A stretch of 64,000 nucleotides of DNA from positions 9,238,001 through 9,302,000 of the forward strand of contig NC_135008.1 of NCBI RefSeq assembly GCF_051020985.1. The letters run 5' to 3'. Position 1 is the stretch's first letter; each line of letters opens with the position of its first letter. Shown in pieces: positions 37,819 through 51,243 of the stretch. Source of the DNA: Nomia melanderi (taxonomy: Eukaryota; Arthropoda; Insecta; Hymenoptera; Halictidae). The notes beneath the pieces were generated by a model. That model searched no databases. It saw only the letters and a list, made by a program, of their open reading frames with translations, and was not told the origin of the DNA. Position numbers and translations under genes: made by a program.

Positions 37819-38385
37819 TGATCACTTGATGCCTAGGCTGAGGAATGCGGGTCTGACTGGTCAGCTCTCAGCTCCTCTCATCCCATCTTTCATACTAATT
37901 TGCTATTCATCGATATGGATACACGTAATCAATGAAAATGATAAACAAAACACTTTCGACCTTGTACCACCCTGCTAGACATTGAATTATCTTCTAATAA
38001 CACCGTTGGAAGATTACTTCATAAATAAACTGAGGAATGTGGGTCTGATTGATTGGTCAGTTTCCATCTTGTTCATCTCATTTTCGATGTTAATATGCTA
38101 TTCGTTAATATGGTTACATGTAAGCAATCAAAGCTAGTAATAAAACACTTTTGCCCCTCCCCTGCTAGACATTAAAGCATCCCCTAACGGTACTATTGGG
38201 AGATCACTCGATGCCTAGACTGAAGAATGCAGATCTAACTACTCAGTTTCCATCTGTTTCCATCTCATTTTCGACACAAATTTGCTATTCAAATTCAATC
38301 AAGGATATAAACAAAACATTCTTGTTCCTATTCCGTTGGACATCAAGTTAGCTCTCAACTGTGGGCGACTGATTTTCGACGCACA
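37819..38385 (+). repeat. Three diverged tandem copies, unit about 191 bp
   Basis: AGGAATGCGG at 37841, AGGAATGTGG at 38033 and AAGAATGCAG at 38223 mark a 190-192 bp period. Each unit also has CATCTCATTTTCGA-like, TTTGCTATTC, ATAAACAAAACA-like and CTGCTAGACATT-like (third copy CGTTGGACATC) blocks in the same order. The copies are old and unevenly diverged. The unit length is satellite-like, but only three units are present. Confidence 0.82.
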
Positions 38386-40174
38386 CTGAGAGTGACAGAA
38401 CACGGATTTCGGCGGGAGCAGAACGCGCGACGCTTTAACAATTTCAAGAATCACGGCCGCAGTTATGCGAGCAAGGATGTCGTGCCCGCTGTAAGTATGC
38501 CCGGTGATACGTGGGAATGTCGGACGGCAATTACACCGACGATTCGTCGGGACAGCGCCGGGAGAGCTCGAGTGAAACGAAATTCTTTCGTTTACATGGT
38601 AAATTGTAGCATGCAGAGTACCTATCCACAAAAGTATTTAAAATTGACGAATTTGTAATAAAAATAGACATTTCCAATGTGTTTTATTTGATTTCAATAA
38701 AACGTGAATTTACATAGTGTTCTCACGTGCACTGCAAGCGTATTTTAAACAGAAATTTCAAAATATGTACTACTCGGCGAGTACATTTCCATTGTAAATA
38801 TATCGATTTCAAATACTTTCGTGGACCGGTGTGTATAGAAAATAATGTTCTTCGCAGAGAAGAACTTCTTTCTATTTTTGTACTTTTTATGAATTTCCAA
38901 GTCAAGATCCCTTTCGGCTTTTTATTGAATTATATTGAGCATTTTAGTTTCTTTATTCCATCATTTTCTGCTGTGTTTCGATGCATTCGATTCTTTGTAA
39001 TATTTACTTTAGTTCCTTCTTACTCGGTAATGTTGTAATAAAGAAAACTAAGAAGACACAAGTTTATAATTTCTCAAAATTATATAACAGAAGATGTCTG
39101 TTTTATATTTTCCAATGACGACTTCGTCCAAACGAAGATATATGAAGCTCGTTTTAAACAAATATATCGGTTCCAAGTGCCGAAATGTGGTCGAATTTGC
39201 AATTATTCGCTACACTGAACAACGTCATTAACTGTCAGCTTTATAATTATCTATCTTACTCAAAGCGAATCATACTACGTAATTATTCATACATATTTTT
39301 TAGAAACACAGTGCTCGAACGAGTTCCCGAATGTCTGATGAAACTGTCAAAAAAATATTTCAAAAAATCACAATGAAGATGTTACAACCAGCTAATAAAA
39401 TAAATTCTTTACAACATTATTCCAGGAGAGACATAACAATAAATAAACGTACCAAATATATCACCTATATGACCAGAAATATTTAATTTCTGTTCAAAGG
39501 GACACCGCAAACAGTTCGACTCACCGTGTCGCATAAACTTCACGAAAGTTCAAGAACCCTATCACGGAATAAAGCAATAAATCTCCAACTTATAGACTCC
39601 TCGCGCACCTGGTCCTCAGAATCCTCGCCTCAGCTGGTCTCGATTACGAAACACTCTCTATTCAAGTAGGACAACTCATACGATCTCGCCGACCAGGCGA
39701 TCCCTCGTACGAATTATGCAAGGGACGAGGCAACACAACAATGCACAGAAATAAAATGTCGCCCGCCACTGCCAAGTGTTGAGTCACTAGGCTCGAAAAC
39801 AAAATTCCATGTTTTCGAACGATTCGACCGGGGATCGTTGAAACGATTCTGCGCACGAGATCTGCGAGGAAAACCAAGAAAAAGAGAGGAAGAGAGGGAG
39901 GGAGAGGGCGGATTTCCTCGAAATAAACCGACGGTGCTTGTTGAAAGTACGCTCGTTCGGAAACTGTAAAATATTCGATCGAACGATGACGATTCCTGGA
40001 CAGACGGTACACGTGTTTCCCAAACATTTTGTTTTCGCGAAAGTATGGAGTTACGTTGTACAAACAGGGAGAAAATCTATCTTCGTTAGCGAACATGTCT
40101 TTCCAGTTTCGAGCCGAGAGATGCGTCAGCCATCGGATCAGCTTCGCGCGATATTAATTTACAGGAAATAAATA

Positions 40175-40269
40175 TTAACCCGCGCATCCCTGGGAATTTT
40201 ACAGCGAACATTAATCTCCCATTTCGAACCGAAATATGTGTCAACGGTGACTGGCAGCGAACGCGTTAA
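40175..40269. mobile_element. Possible short TTAA-bounded element
   Basis: TTAACCCGCGCATCCC on the left and GGCAGCGAACGCGTTAA on the right are weakly inverted around 95 bp. It may be a deleted member of a TTAACGCGTTCGCTGCC-type family. The terminal match is short. Confidence 0.35.
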
Positions 40270-40880
40270 TCACGGAAATCAACTGCGAGGTTTTTCTGCC
40301 GGGTGTCGTGCAACGAACCCGATGAGCTTCCGGCAAGGACGCGCCGGTGATTTATGCCCGATCGGATGACAAATTAATTATCGCGGCGCGTTCGATCGCA
40401 CGAATATCCGCGAGCACGCTCGATTACAGCGAATAAATAATGGTCGACGATGGACCGGACGATTGCGCAAGAATTCTAGGCCGGCCGAGTCCGCGCGTAG
40501 GGTCACCTCCGCCTCCCCTTTTCAGTCCATAAATCACTCAGGAATTAACCCCTCTAATTGGTCCCCGGTTCTCCTCCCTCCTCGTGCCGAACCTCTGGCC
40601 ACCATTACTGGTATTTAAATCGACGTGGCTCGCGGTTCGTGGTTATTAGAATGCGTAAGGGTACGTTTACAACGGAACTGAGACTGAAGTTAAGAAAGCC
40701 GTGCGTCGAACAGAGCAGTGATTAAATATTTCTCTTCGATGCGTTTGTAACGAAAATACTGAAAGCTATCGAAGCTAAAGAATTATCGTTATTTTCATAC
40801 ACCGAGAGATGTACGAAAAAAGTACGCCGGAAACGTAAATACGTATTGTATTGCAATTATTAAATTAGAACGTATTAAAA

Positions 40881-41115
40881 TTAAACTAAACGTACTTCTA
40901 GGGTAATATGACGATAGGTCTGTATATGCTTTCAAGAATTCGTATACATAGAAACTATAAAAGCATACTTGATTTCGATTGTCTTATATCTCAGTTTATA
41001 TACTACTAAATCGACTACTGTAATTCCTTGGAGAAGCACTTTTATCTTTTGTTCAACTGTGAAAGTAGAAATCAGAAATGAGTCACTTCGAGCCATCTGC
41101 TAGTCCCTGTGTTAA
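40881..41115 (+). mobile_element. TTAA-flanked MITE, family 2, degraded
   Basis: The right end (GAGTCACTTCGAGCCATCTG, then CTAGTCCCTGTGTTAA) aligns with the right end of the copy at 11022. The left end TTAAACTAAACGTACTTC is only a loose match to TTAACACTAGAACTA. The 235-bp size fits the family. Confidence 0.6.
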
Positions 41116-41129
41116 CGCATCTGAGACCA

Positions 41130-41150
41130 ATTACACACCAGGTGTGTAAT
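41130..41150. other. Perfect 21-bp odd palindrome
   Basis: ATTACACACC, A, GGTGTGTAAT is an exact inverted repeat with a single central base. It begins 15 bp after the TTAA end of the preceding MITE-like element. Confidence 0.9.
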
Positions 41151-42665
41151 GATCGTGCGTTTCTATTATCAGTTACTAATGAAAAACCAGCTTGCTTCAT
41201 TAACTAGTAATCAAAATTGAAGGTGTTCGAAAATTAAAACTCGCTTCGGTTCCAAGCTGAAACCCCAATCCGCAATCAAGATTCACGGGATCACAAAAAA
41301 TGAACAGTAACGGTGAAAGTGATGATTTCGAGTGTTGGCTCCTGAAGACTGTCTCTCTCTCGAGAAAAATCCCTGGTTAAATAATGGGTTAAGTTCTTCC
41401 GAATAAGCATCGAATGTAATCGCAGCCTAAGACGCGCGCGTTTCCACGGAGGACGTTTTTACGCAAGTCGATTTAATGCGCTCGTATAATTAGTCGCCGA
41501 GCCTCGAACAGGCCGGCTCCGGAGCGTTACCAAGACCGTCAACGGGCTAATTGGACCTCTCAATTTGTCGCGGGGCGAAGACGCGCTCCCGCTAACGGCA
41601 CGATCCTCGAATCTAATTGTCCGGATGATATTCTCCGGAGTTATTTCTGTTAGAGGTCCCGGTCCCGAGCGCTCCGGGGGGTTGATATTAATTTCCCGAT
41701 GAAACCGGGTCGTTGACAAATCGACGAATCCTTCCGCTCGGGCCGAATTATCGGGCAATCAAGTTCCGAGCGACGGTTTCCTTTGAACGGGATCGCGTCG
41801 CGAATATGTCTCTCGAAATTCGATGTCGGGAATTCAATGGTCGATAACGGGGAAGGATATCTTGATTCCCGGAGCGGAATGAACTTTAATTCGCAGAGGA
41901 TTAGATCTAGAAAACGAATGCGTCGTATTCGTTGGATTCGGAGTATTCCAGCGAGATTAAATGATAGACAAGCTGAAGATTGAATAAGCTTCACAACCGT
42001 CAATGTAATATAGTATCCATGGAAATTTGTAATACAGATATATTTTAAAGTAAGCTCATATTGCTCGAAGGAGTATTTCAATGAGAATGTGATAGTATCC
42101 TCGGTACTTAAACAGCTGAACGAAGGATTTCACTGAGTTGCGTGAAAAAATGAACAGCAACGTTCACCTGCTACTACAATAACGATATAAAACGGGTGGA
42201 AAAAGGCTTTTGAATGTCCTAAAGGAAGGAACGATCGAATTTCGCAAGACATTCACAAGACAATGGGGCAGCGATCCATCAAACCGACACAGATTGTCCC
42301 GGCACGTCAGACCCAGTCCCGTCGGACATCTAATTTTCCGTAAACGCAAAGCGACCACTTGGCCGGAAGCGATCCGTCACGAGACAACGGTCCGGAAAGT
42401 GACCGCGATTCCGCCAATAAGATGACATCAACAGTCATCCGTATCCCGTGGCGTCGCAGCGGCAGATCTTCGCCGCTCATTGTTAGCCCCAGATTCGACC
42501 CCGCCACCTCTGTCGTCCCATTCACATCCGACTCGCCGCTCGATCACGGAGATTCGATGTCCACGCGACAACCTGATCGATGATCGATCGACAACCGCCT
42601 CGTGACCGCGTGATTCCCTTCCGTTTTCGCGGCGCAGTATTCTCGGAGAGAGGAACGAGTTGGTG

Positions 42666-43227
42666 TACAGGGTGCTTACGAAATCATTGCGAAGGGGATT
42701 ATTCTATGATTAAACTATGAGGACTAAGGAGATAGTATAGAATAACATTTTATCGTATGATCCTTCGTTTTTGGAATGATCACATTTGACACGTTGCCAT
42801 GGTAGTCACCGATGATTTAACAAGAAGTAGATTGATGTCAAATAAAAATATTCAGTAACATGAGTGATTAAGTAATGATATAATGTAACAGGTATGATAT
42901 CAAATTATTAATTATTATTGTTAATATCATGTATTTTTGCTATGAATGAATAAAGTAATGGGTATAATAAAACAAAGATTCTCGTAATACTCAACTTATT
43001 AAGTGCCTGTCCAAATACGCCTCTTATTTAATGCGAATCAGCAAGTGTGTCTGTTCATAACTTACAACTTCCTCCGTCTGACAAGTTCTCCACATGCGTA
43101 TCAAAAGTACGGACAAAGTCGATTATCTTGGAAATGAGAACATTTCAATTTATATTTTCAAACTATTTTTCACGCAAGCAAACGTACTTCTTTCTCGGTT
43201 CTAGCACGATGTCGGAAACACCCTGTA
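42666..43227. mobile_element. Non-autonomous element with TACAGGGTG/CACCCTGTA ends
   Basis: The left edge GTACAGGGTGCTTACGAA and the right edge, reverse-complemented GTATACAGGGTGTTTCCGA, are imperfect inverted repeats about 560 bp apart, with TA at each edge. The interior is AT-rich and non-coding. The TACAGGGTGTTTC terminus recurs in many insect genomes. The superfamily (Tc1/mariner-like, from the TA) is inference. Confidence 0.5.
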
Positions 43228-44235
43228 TACTCTATTCTGCTTATTCTTCTTCCTCTTCTTCTTTCTCGAGTTCTTCGAGCAGTCGAGTCACGGGCCGTGA
43301 CCGACGGAACACGCCGAAGTGAAAGTCAAGGAACGAACAATCGTGGCCGGAGTGTCATCGAGTCGTGAACCGTTTCGTGATTGCGTCCGACGCGAGGAGG
43401 GACCGTCAACTTTCGGGGTGAAGGGCTGGGAGGACAATGGCGAACTTTCATCGAGAAAGGATCTTCGCTTGGCTTCTGTACGCTTTCTGTATTTCTCTCG
43501 ATTTTGTCAGTGAGAGGTTTTCTGAGATAATCGTCGAAATGAACTTGAGCAATGAACAATTTTGAATGAGTAGGATTTTCTATTTATCGAAAATTGATTA
43601 TAGTATGGAAGTAGAGTGGAGACGGTGAAAATTCTGGAAAAGAAAAATTTTGTGTACGCAGGGTCTTTTCTGTGACTGTTTGCTCACATGATAGTTAGAG
43701 TTAATGTATGTTAATGAATGTTCTGTGGCATTGAGCAATTTTCGTGGAGTATTGTGTTCGTTTCAAAAGTCACGAATGTCTAAACGCAGAACGAGCCATT
43801 GAAAAGTTTGCTAATAACAAAGTTTCAGTTCATTTAAAATTATAATTATCACGACTAAAAGCAGGAGTTCGGGATTGTCAGTTGTATTGGCGACAGGCTA
43901 CACTATGATTAATTGACTCATTAATTTCAGCATGGAATTGCTCTTAGACGTAAAAAAATTCCATTTTTTTACGGTACAACGTCTTAATCGCACTTCCTGT
44001 AAAAAAAATTCTTCAGAGTTTGATGGTCACGCTATTCTTCAAGATTTTGCCACTGAAATCGCGAGTCATGTCCGTAATCATGGTACGAGCTCCACTACTT
44101 GCTTCGACAGTAGAGATTAGACATCATTTGACTTTCATCAATCTTTCATGTTTCTATCTAATTAGGGATTTTGCTTAAACTATACTGACAATTTTATCAA
44201 CACGAACTTACCGAAACGTGTTGCAAATCATTAAA

Positions 44236-44412
44236 AATCTCGAAATTTCAAAAATTGAAATTCTAAAAATGTTTAAATCTCAAACTTTCAAGAATTCAAA
44301 TTCTGAAAATGCTCAAACTTGAAAACTTCAAAATCTTAAAATTTCCAAGCTTCAAACATTAAAGAATTCAACATTCTGAAGTTTCAAATTATCAATCTCT
44401 AAAGTTCAAAAA
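44236..44412. repeat. Degenerate AAATTTCAAA array
   Basis: AAATTTCAAAAATTGAAATT, CAAACTTTCAAGAATTC and CTTCAAAATCTTAAAATTTC-type words repeat with a period near 9-10 bases. It is the same kind of tract as at 6205-6490. Confidence 0.82.
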
Positions 44413-46268
44413 ACCCACTTCGTCAACATTAAAAACTCTTGACAATTCTTGGTAATAAGCTAAATAAACAAACGGATATACTCGACTACATAGTAGTTCA
44501 ATTTTCATCGAAAACACGGCGCGCACGTTTCGTCTCTCTTCGCAGATCTACCAATTCCGGAGTCTCTTTCGAGCATATCGTTCGCTGTGCACTGCAAGCC
44601 TTAGCTCCGGCATTAAAAGTAACTACACTTAGCGAACGTTTCTCTTTCATCGTAGCCGGGCGATCGCGAGTGCTCGCGGTGAACTGATCGATCCGGTGGG
44701 ATCATTCCGCGATACATAGAAACCGGGCCAGAAGGCAAATTCCAAATCGGTCTGGAACCGGACCGCCCGGTTCTGGCGAGTTCCATCGGCATAGCCTGAA
44801 TTCCCGCCGATTAGCTTTTCACGGTCAGGAAGAGGAAAGTGCAATTTCACGGCGAGCGCGGTCATAATTTCTCCGATGATTTTTCGGCCTCGCTCGATTT
44901 GACGGAACAACTCATGACGTTGGCACGAACAGCATCGCGCGAGGTTAACTCTGGCAGGTTGACTACCACAGGAATTTGGAATATTTCGTATAACATCGCT
45001 GATTCTTTCGTAAGAAAGACTAATGGTACTGTAATTACTTATTAATGATTTGGTATTACAGTCCTTACACTTTTACCCGGGTTACTATTATTTTTTATTT
45101 AATTTTGGAAACACTCTTACTCGTTTCTCTCTTCTTATTATATGAATATCCTCTTTCCTCCTCGATTATTAATTACTTCATGTCGCAGTTTTTACGTTAT
45201 ACTATCAACTAATCGTATTCTCAACCATTTTTATTCGACAATTACTACTGTATCGTAATGGTTCAATCTGGAACCTCGTTTTCGACTGTCAGTCAACACA
45301 TCAACCCTTCACTTCAGAATACCATACCAGTTCAAATATAAATACCGTCCAATTCTTTCGTTTCACAATGAAATATCCTTTTCCTCTTGTTAATTGGCAT
45401 ACTTTGTACTAAACCTAGAGGAAGAACCAGCACAGAACTCTTTCCTTCTTCCACAAAATGACCAACAACGAAGTAGTTCTACCAAGCACAATTTAAAAAA
45501 CAATTATAAGGGGTTTACCACCCCATGCAACCCCTGTATATACGCTTCCGCGATTTTCTCGGGGGCGAGATTCACTTGGACCCGCGCACGATCGATTCCG
45601 CCGAGATACCCCAATGTGACCATTCGCTCGTTCGTTCCAATTATTCAAATGCTCCCCTGCACCCGGTTGCACCTGTTGCGCCGCAGATGCGTCCACCCGC
45701 CGCCATACCGTTCCGCCTCGCGCTTTTTGAATAATCACCGGAGACAGCCGCGAATATATTATGCATAATTCCGTGGGAATTTTATTCGGCAGATCCCCCT
45801 ACCCACACAATGCTGCGGAACTCGGAGATCTTCGTTTCGTTGATGCGTTTCCCCCCACCCTTTCATCCTTTTTTCTTTCTGTTCGAATATTTCTTCGAGT
45901 GAACTTCCCACGCGAGAAAATGGCCGAACTTTTTCGCGCGGCATTAAGCCGATATTTTATACGATGGGAACCTCTTAGCGGGGGATTTACACATCGGACG
46001 GTGGACGAAAGTTTCGGGCGCTGTTTCATCTACGGGTCCATAAAATGTGGATGGCAAGTGTACGTTAAAGGACAAGGAAATCTTCCGGAGACTGAGATAC
46101 GCCGAACAGCTGTGCAGCTGGATAATTCATTGGAAAGTATTTTTTCGTTCTGTTTACTATTGAGTAAACGAATATATGGTGGTAGTATTTAAAATGTTTC
46201 TTTTTACAAGAAAATCAGATCGTGTCAAGATGTCTTTAAACCTAGTAAATTTTGAATTTATAAACGTG

Positions 46269-46454
46269 CTACTTAAACGGAGAAAATTCCGTTTTGATAG
46301 TATCGCGTACTATATTGTCAAAAACGTTATGTAATTCACAAAAACGCTTATACGTGCGCTCGAAGTGACCGAAACTAATATCCCGGAGAGTTTCTACATA
46401 GCCAGAGACCCATCCAAGCCCGAACTGCGTGTAATATAGTTTAACTTCAGTCAT
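46269..46454 (-). other. Isolated 61-codon open frame, not recognised
   Basis: A minus-strand frame starts MTEVKLYYTQFGLG and ends IVRDTIKTEFSPFK before a stop. Unlike other chance frames here it lies in sequence of ordinary composition, is not repetitive and has a balanced residue mix with aromatic residues. I see no start context, no splice sites and no family match. It could be a small gene, a decayed fragment or chance. Confidence 0.2.
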
Positions 46455-47229
46455 CAGCCGGAAACTAGAGTTTTCTACGTGATACAGTCACCAAGGGAAT
46501 TCGATGTAACCGAATTGCGGAGTGCAATTGCCTTAGTCGGGCATTAATGAAATTTGGTACAAATTAAACAGCTACATAGTTTCTCGCGTAACATATGAAA
46601 CTGAAACAAACTGATCCATCGAATCTTCTGCATTTCTCAAGTTACCCGAAAAAAACATCAATTCATTTTTTCCCCTTGAAACAGAAAAACTATCTTCGTT
46701 CCACGATGCAGAGTTAAAAATCACTCAAGAAATTATTCCAGTTCCCAAGTGCCGAACACCACCGACATTCTGAACAGATTATCGTAAATCATTTTCGACG
46801 CGCGGTCCCCGAATTCCCCTTCGATTAAGCTTTCCATCACGACCAAGCAGAACAATCCGCCGAGCTGTCGGCGGCGTTACAAGAACAATTACCAGTAAGG
46901 TGGCATCCCGTGGTCCCAGTCTCATGTCCTCGGGCTAATCCAAGGGGTAGCGGTGCACTCAGCCGGATCACTTTTATTCAATCACAGCTACCGACGCACT
47001 CCGTACACGGATTTCACTTTAACAACTCGGTAATCACCGGATTGCGAATATTTATGCGCCCCAACCACTTCTCCGTTCACGGAGATCCACTTAAACCTCC
47101 GATCCGAGAATACTCACATATTACTTTCGATCTATATCGAGTATAAACGTTGATTATTAGCTTCAATTTAATAGAATTGTCCGAGACAACGATCCAAGTT
47201 TTCGTAGAATTTTTAATTGGTCGACGGAT

Positions 47230-47640
47230 TCGCGTAAATATTCGCAGTGTGGTTACGCGTTACCGAGCGGAGAGCGAGAGATCATCGAACAGGCCCGAAG
47301 AACACTCGCGACGGTCTCGAGGTCTAGGCAACGACTGGCTGCTACCAGGATGGCCTGTTGCCGGTCTGGTCCCAGCGTTCGCCACAATAGAAACTGGTGG
47401 GAGATCAAAACGCTGACTGGCCGCTAATGCACGCGTATGTACGAGCTCCGCTCGCGCGATACATTCTTCGGGTTGCGCGCGTGCTTTCAGCAGCGCAGCG
47501 ATTCCTCGTCGACGGAACCGTGACACACACGTGCGCTCGCGGGGGCTCGGCTGAAAATCCACCTGGAGGGTGGTTAGTCACTGACCGATCTCGCTGCCAA
47601 ACGCGGTGGTCGACGAGGTTCTATTGTGACGTGCCTTCGT
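47230..47640. other. CpG-rich block
   Basis: GC-rich, CpG-dense sequence with GCGCGC and CTCGCGCG words leaves frames of 80-100 codons open on both strands. No domain or splice-bounded exon could be identified. Confidence 0.45.
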
Positions 47641-48369
47641 GATCATCGTTTTAACGATAGAACAACCGGACCCGTCGCAATTAAGAGTTTCAGTTTTTAT
47701 ATTCCGTAATTATTGATATCTTGAAAGCGTTAGATATTCGAAATGGTTTGAGAAATAGTTTCATTTCAATACTTTGATTAGTATATGAAGAAACCGAAAG
47801 AAGCTAAACAAAGATTTGTTGTATTTTCACAGAGCTCGCTTGCCAAAAACAAGGCGGTTACATAAGTGGTTAATAATTTGAGGTCTTGAATGAACGGGCT
47901 GAAACGTGTGATTTAATAAATCTGTCCGTGAAGTGGCGATTGCAAGTGTTGTTTTTAGCGGTTCACGTGGGCGTGTTGAGCGTTTTCTTTATCGCGGGAA
48001 ATTGGTGCAGATTTCGTTAGTTGGTGGTAGCGTAGCTACGAGGACTTTACTGTTACTGTATAATGCGAAAAAGAATAAAGATAGGTTAAATAATCAACGT
48101 TTCTTTTCTAATACATTATCAACGATAAACAGCTTGTATCGATCACGGTTAAGAAATAAATCATAGAGCAAGAGATCAATAATTCTTTCTACCTCTGCTA
48201 AGACCAGAGACATAATCGATTAAAATCCTCGTGAACGTATTAAAAACCGAATTCCACCCGACTGAACCCGAACGTTAATCAAAGAACGATGATTCCCTGA
48301 GTATAATTCGATCATGCAAAACCGTCGCCGGTATTTACAAACATTTACCAATTGGAAATACCAACAAAG

Positions 48370-48870
48370 CCGGTTCGCCGATCAATGTTCAGGCCCCCTG
48401 GACCTATGCAACCGTCGGTGTTGAACGCGCGGAGACGTTTGCACAGTTCTATGTACCCGGGGACGGACGTCCCTCTCTCGTATCGCTTGTAGAGAGAATA
48501 AGGGGCCGCGCGATATCCGCGGCTATGCTTGTGTGGCACCGCTTAATTTACTTAACACGGATACGCAACGCAGCCCCGTTGTATCCTCCACGCTCCAGTA
48601 ATTACGCATGCAATTTCTCTGCAAGGCCCTTAGGGCACGTCGAGGTCGGACGACCTCTCGGCGCCAACTCCCCGACAATTTCGCTTTTCGAATCGAGACC
48701 ACCTTCGGCCCGGCACCGGCCGACCATGAAGGATCTGCCGCGTACGCGATACAGCTGCATACACGCGTGTACACACTCGATCGGGTATACACACGGATCA
48801 TGCAACGGTGCAGTGTTTGCGGTCGACGCACGATCGCGATCGCGAGTTGCTTCGGAAAATTCGGTCTATG
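48370..48870. other. CpG-rich block with GATCGCGATCG palindrome
   Basis: A CpG-dense segment ends with the 12-bp palindrome CGATCGCGATCG at 48831-48842. Six overlapping frames are open for 60-116 codons, all rich in Arg, Ala and Ser, as expected from composition. Confidence 0.45.
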
Positions 48871-50883
48871 AATGAGGGAGGTTTTTCTTGTAATCGTTCG
48901 ACTTGGGATGGTGTTCCTTGTATGATTGCAGTTTTAAGATGAAGGCTTCGAGACATTTTTACGTTCCAGTGGTAGTTTATATTTTACGCAGTGTGCTGTT
49001 GTGACTTAAGAAGTAGCATGTACCTTATTTTGTTGAAGATTGTTGAGAATCAATGTCGCTGAATTAAATAGGTGTGTATGAAGTGGGTAACATTTGGGAA
49101 TTTGTTTATTTTGCAAGGAACGTTGAGATGTAGAATGGAGTGAATTGAAGTTCTATGATATTCGTTAGAATGCGTTTAGGCAATTAGAATTACCAGTGAA
49201 ATGTGTAGAGTGAGAAAGAATGAAACTTTTATTAGGAGGTTCGAGGTGCGTTGCATTGGTTTTGGAAGCGTAAAATGTGTGTCGTTCGAGAAGAATCTCT
49301 TTTTGCTAATTAACGGGGAATGGATGATTCGAAAGTAACCGATTGGTGTCTTTTTAAGAAAGTAATAACTGAGCACACGATAAAATGTAGAAAGTATAAT
49401 TAATTGTTTCCTGCGCGCGGACGAACGTTCGATGTTTACCATTTACGTCTTTCTTGGAAAATGTTGCGAACGACTGGTTGCTACGGTTATTAGGCTCGTG
49501 TTACAACGTATGTAACAAGTTCCGGAGAAAAAGGGAGGGGCGATTACGATGGAAAAAAGCGGCGGCGAGTAATATGCAACATTCGCGGCAACAGCTTCCT
49601 CAATTTACAGATGCCCGATAATTACATCCGTAATTACTCGAACGTACACACTTCGTCGCCGCCAAACCGCAGAAAATGAAACTATTAGGGTCGATTTACA
49701 TTGACGCTACAGTCACGCCGCGATCATGCGACGTTCAAATGCTACTCGAGCGTGCCTCCGGGCTTGCTCGTAGCACGCATGATCTTTACGAGCATAATTC
49801 TGGGCATGAAATTATGGAATACCTTCGAACAACGTGTCATTTTTAGCGATCACGAAACGCAAAAGGGACAAAAATGTTGCGACGTGTTGGGTGTTTCATA
49901 TTGAACGATGGATCAACTAAAAATATGAATGTTGAATGAGCCATTCATTCTGAAAGTGGTTCACATCCATTTTTCGAAAAAGTCAAGATAATGGATGTAA
50001 TAGCTATGATTCGGTATTATCTTTTTATTTTGAGACGGTTCTTTAATGGGCTTAAACCACGTTGAAAATATACCTGTCAAACGCGAATGCACGATCAGAT
50101 CCAAAACTTTCTGCAGAGTTTCCAGAAATTCCGATTGAATAGTAACCTTTCATTTATAAACATCCGTTTCAGTATGAATCTTTGATTTCCCGCAGGAAGT
50201 GAATGCCATTAAAACTGCGTAAACAAAAGAATCGCTTGCGGTCGAGAGTAAAATTCAAAGAATTCATATGAAAAACGGTAAACCGAACCAAGTAAATAGC
50301 AATTACAAAGACAGACGTTTTTGTTTGATTAAAGCCTGGCAACCGCAAAATTATAAACAAACTGAATTCCCACGAAGATCCTACGAGCATTGAAATCGCT
50401 GGGTTCTTCGTAGCCGTAAAAGATTTCTTTCCCGTACCTGGATTTATATTATAAATTCAAGCACGACGAGTCGAACAATCTTCGGTGAAAGGGCATAAAA
50501 GTTTATAGTTCCTTGAACTGCATTTAATGAATTGCAATGAAAAAGAATTCAACGTAAGCTTCGGTTTTTCGGTGTTTTATACAAATACTAACAATTCAAT
50601 CTTCAATAATTACACCCAAAGTGAAACCTTTGTATAAAGCCTAATACTTTAAGAATTAATAAAGATTTCCCTCCTACCAATCAATAAGCATCGCTCGCAC
50701 AAATAAACAGAGAAGAAAAAATGAATCTCGTATCAGAATCGTAAACCTCCACTGCATCACAACTTTAACAACAAATGACGCGCTACTATAAATTATCCGT
50801 TCTATCTGTTCATTCCACTCCCCGAGTGTGACATTAATTTTCCCGCATCCCCGACGGCCATAGCGCGGCCACCGGAACGCACT

Positions 50884-51243
50884 TTAACACGCTGACCGCC
50901 GAATCAGCGATCATCAAAATCCCATACCTTCGAAAGAAGTTTCTTAGTGCAACAAAAACTGAAAAATCAAGATCCTTCGCGGCGATTGCTATATCAACTT
51001 CCTTGCGTCTCCGATTGACGTCGAATAAGAACGTTTAATAACGTAAGTAACTATATCTAGTGTAATATAAGAATAGTACACCAAATAATTAATAATTGCT
51101 TCAATTTATCTTAGCTACGAAAGAATAATCGATAGGTAAATACACAAAACCCTCAAGATATTAATGACAGTGAATGTATTCATTTTTCAAACTGTCTGAA
51201 AATTCTCACTTCAATCTGAATGACACAGCAGTCAACGTATTAA
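50884..51243. mobile_element. TTAA-flanked element, family 3-like (TTAACACGCTGACCGCC)
   Basis: The left end TTAACACGCTGACCGCCG and the right end, reverse-complemented TTAATACGTTGACTGCTG, match at 14 of 18 positions across 360 bp. The termini are related in style to TTAACACGTTGGC at 33826. The interior is AT-rich with no transposase. Confidence 0.55.
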
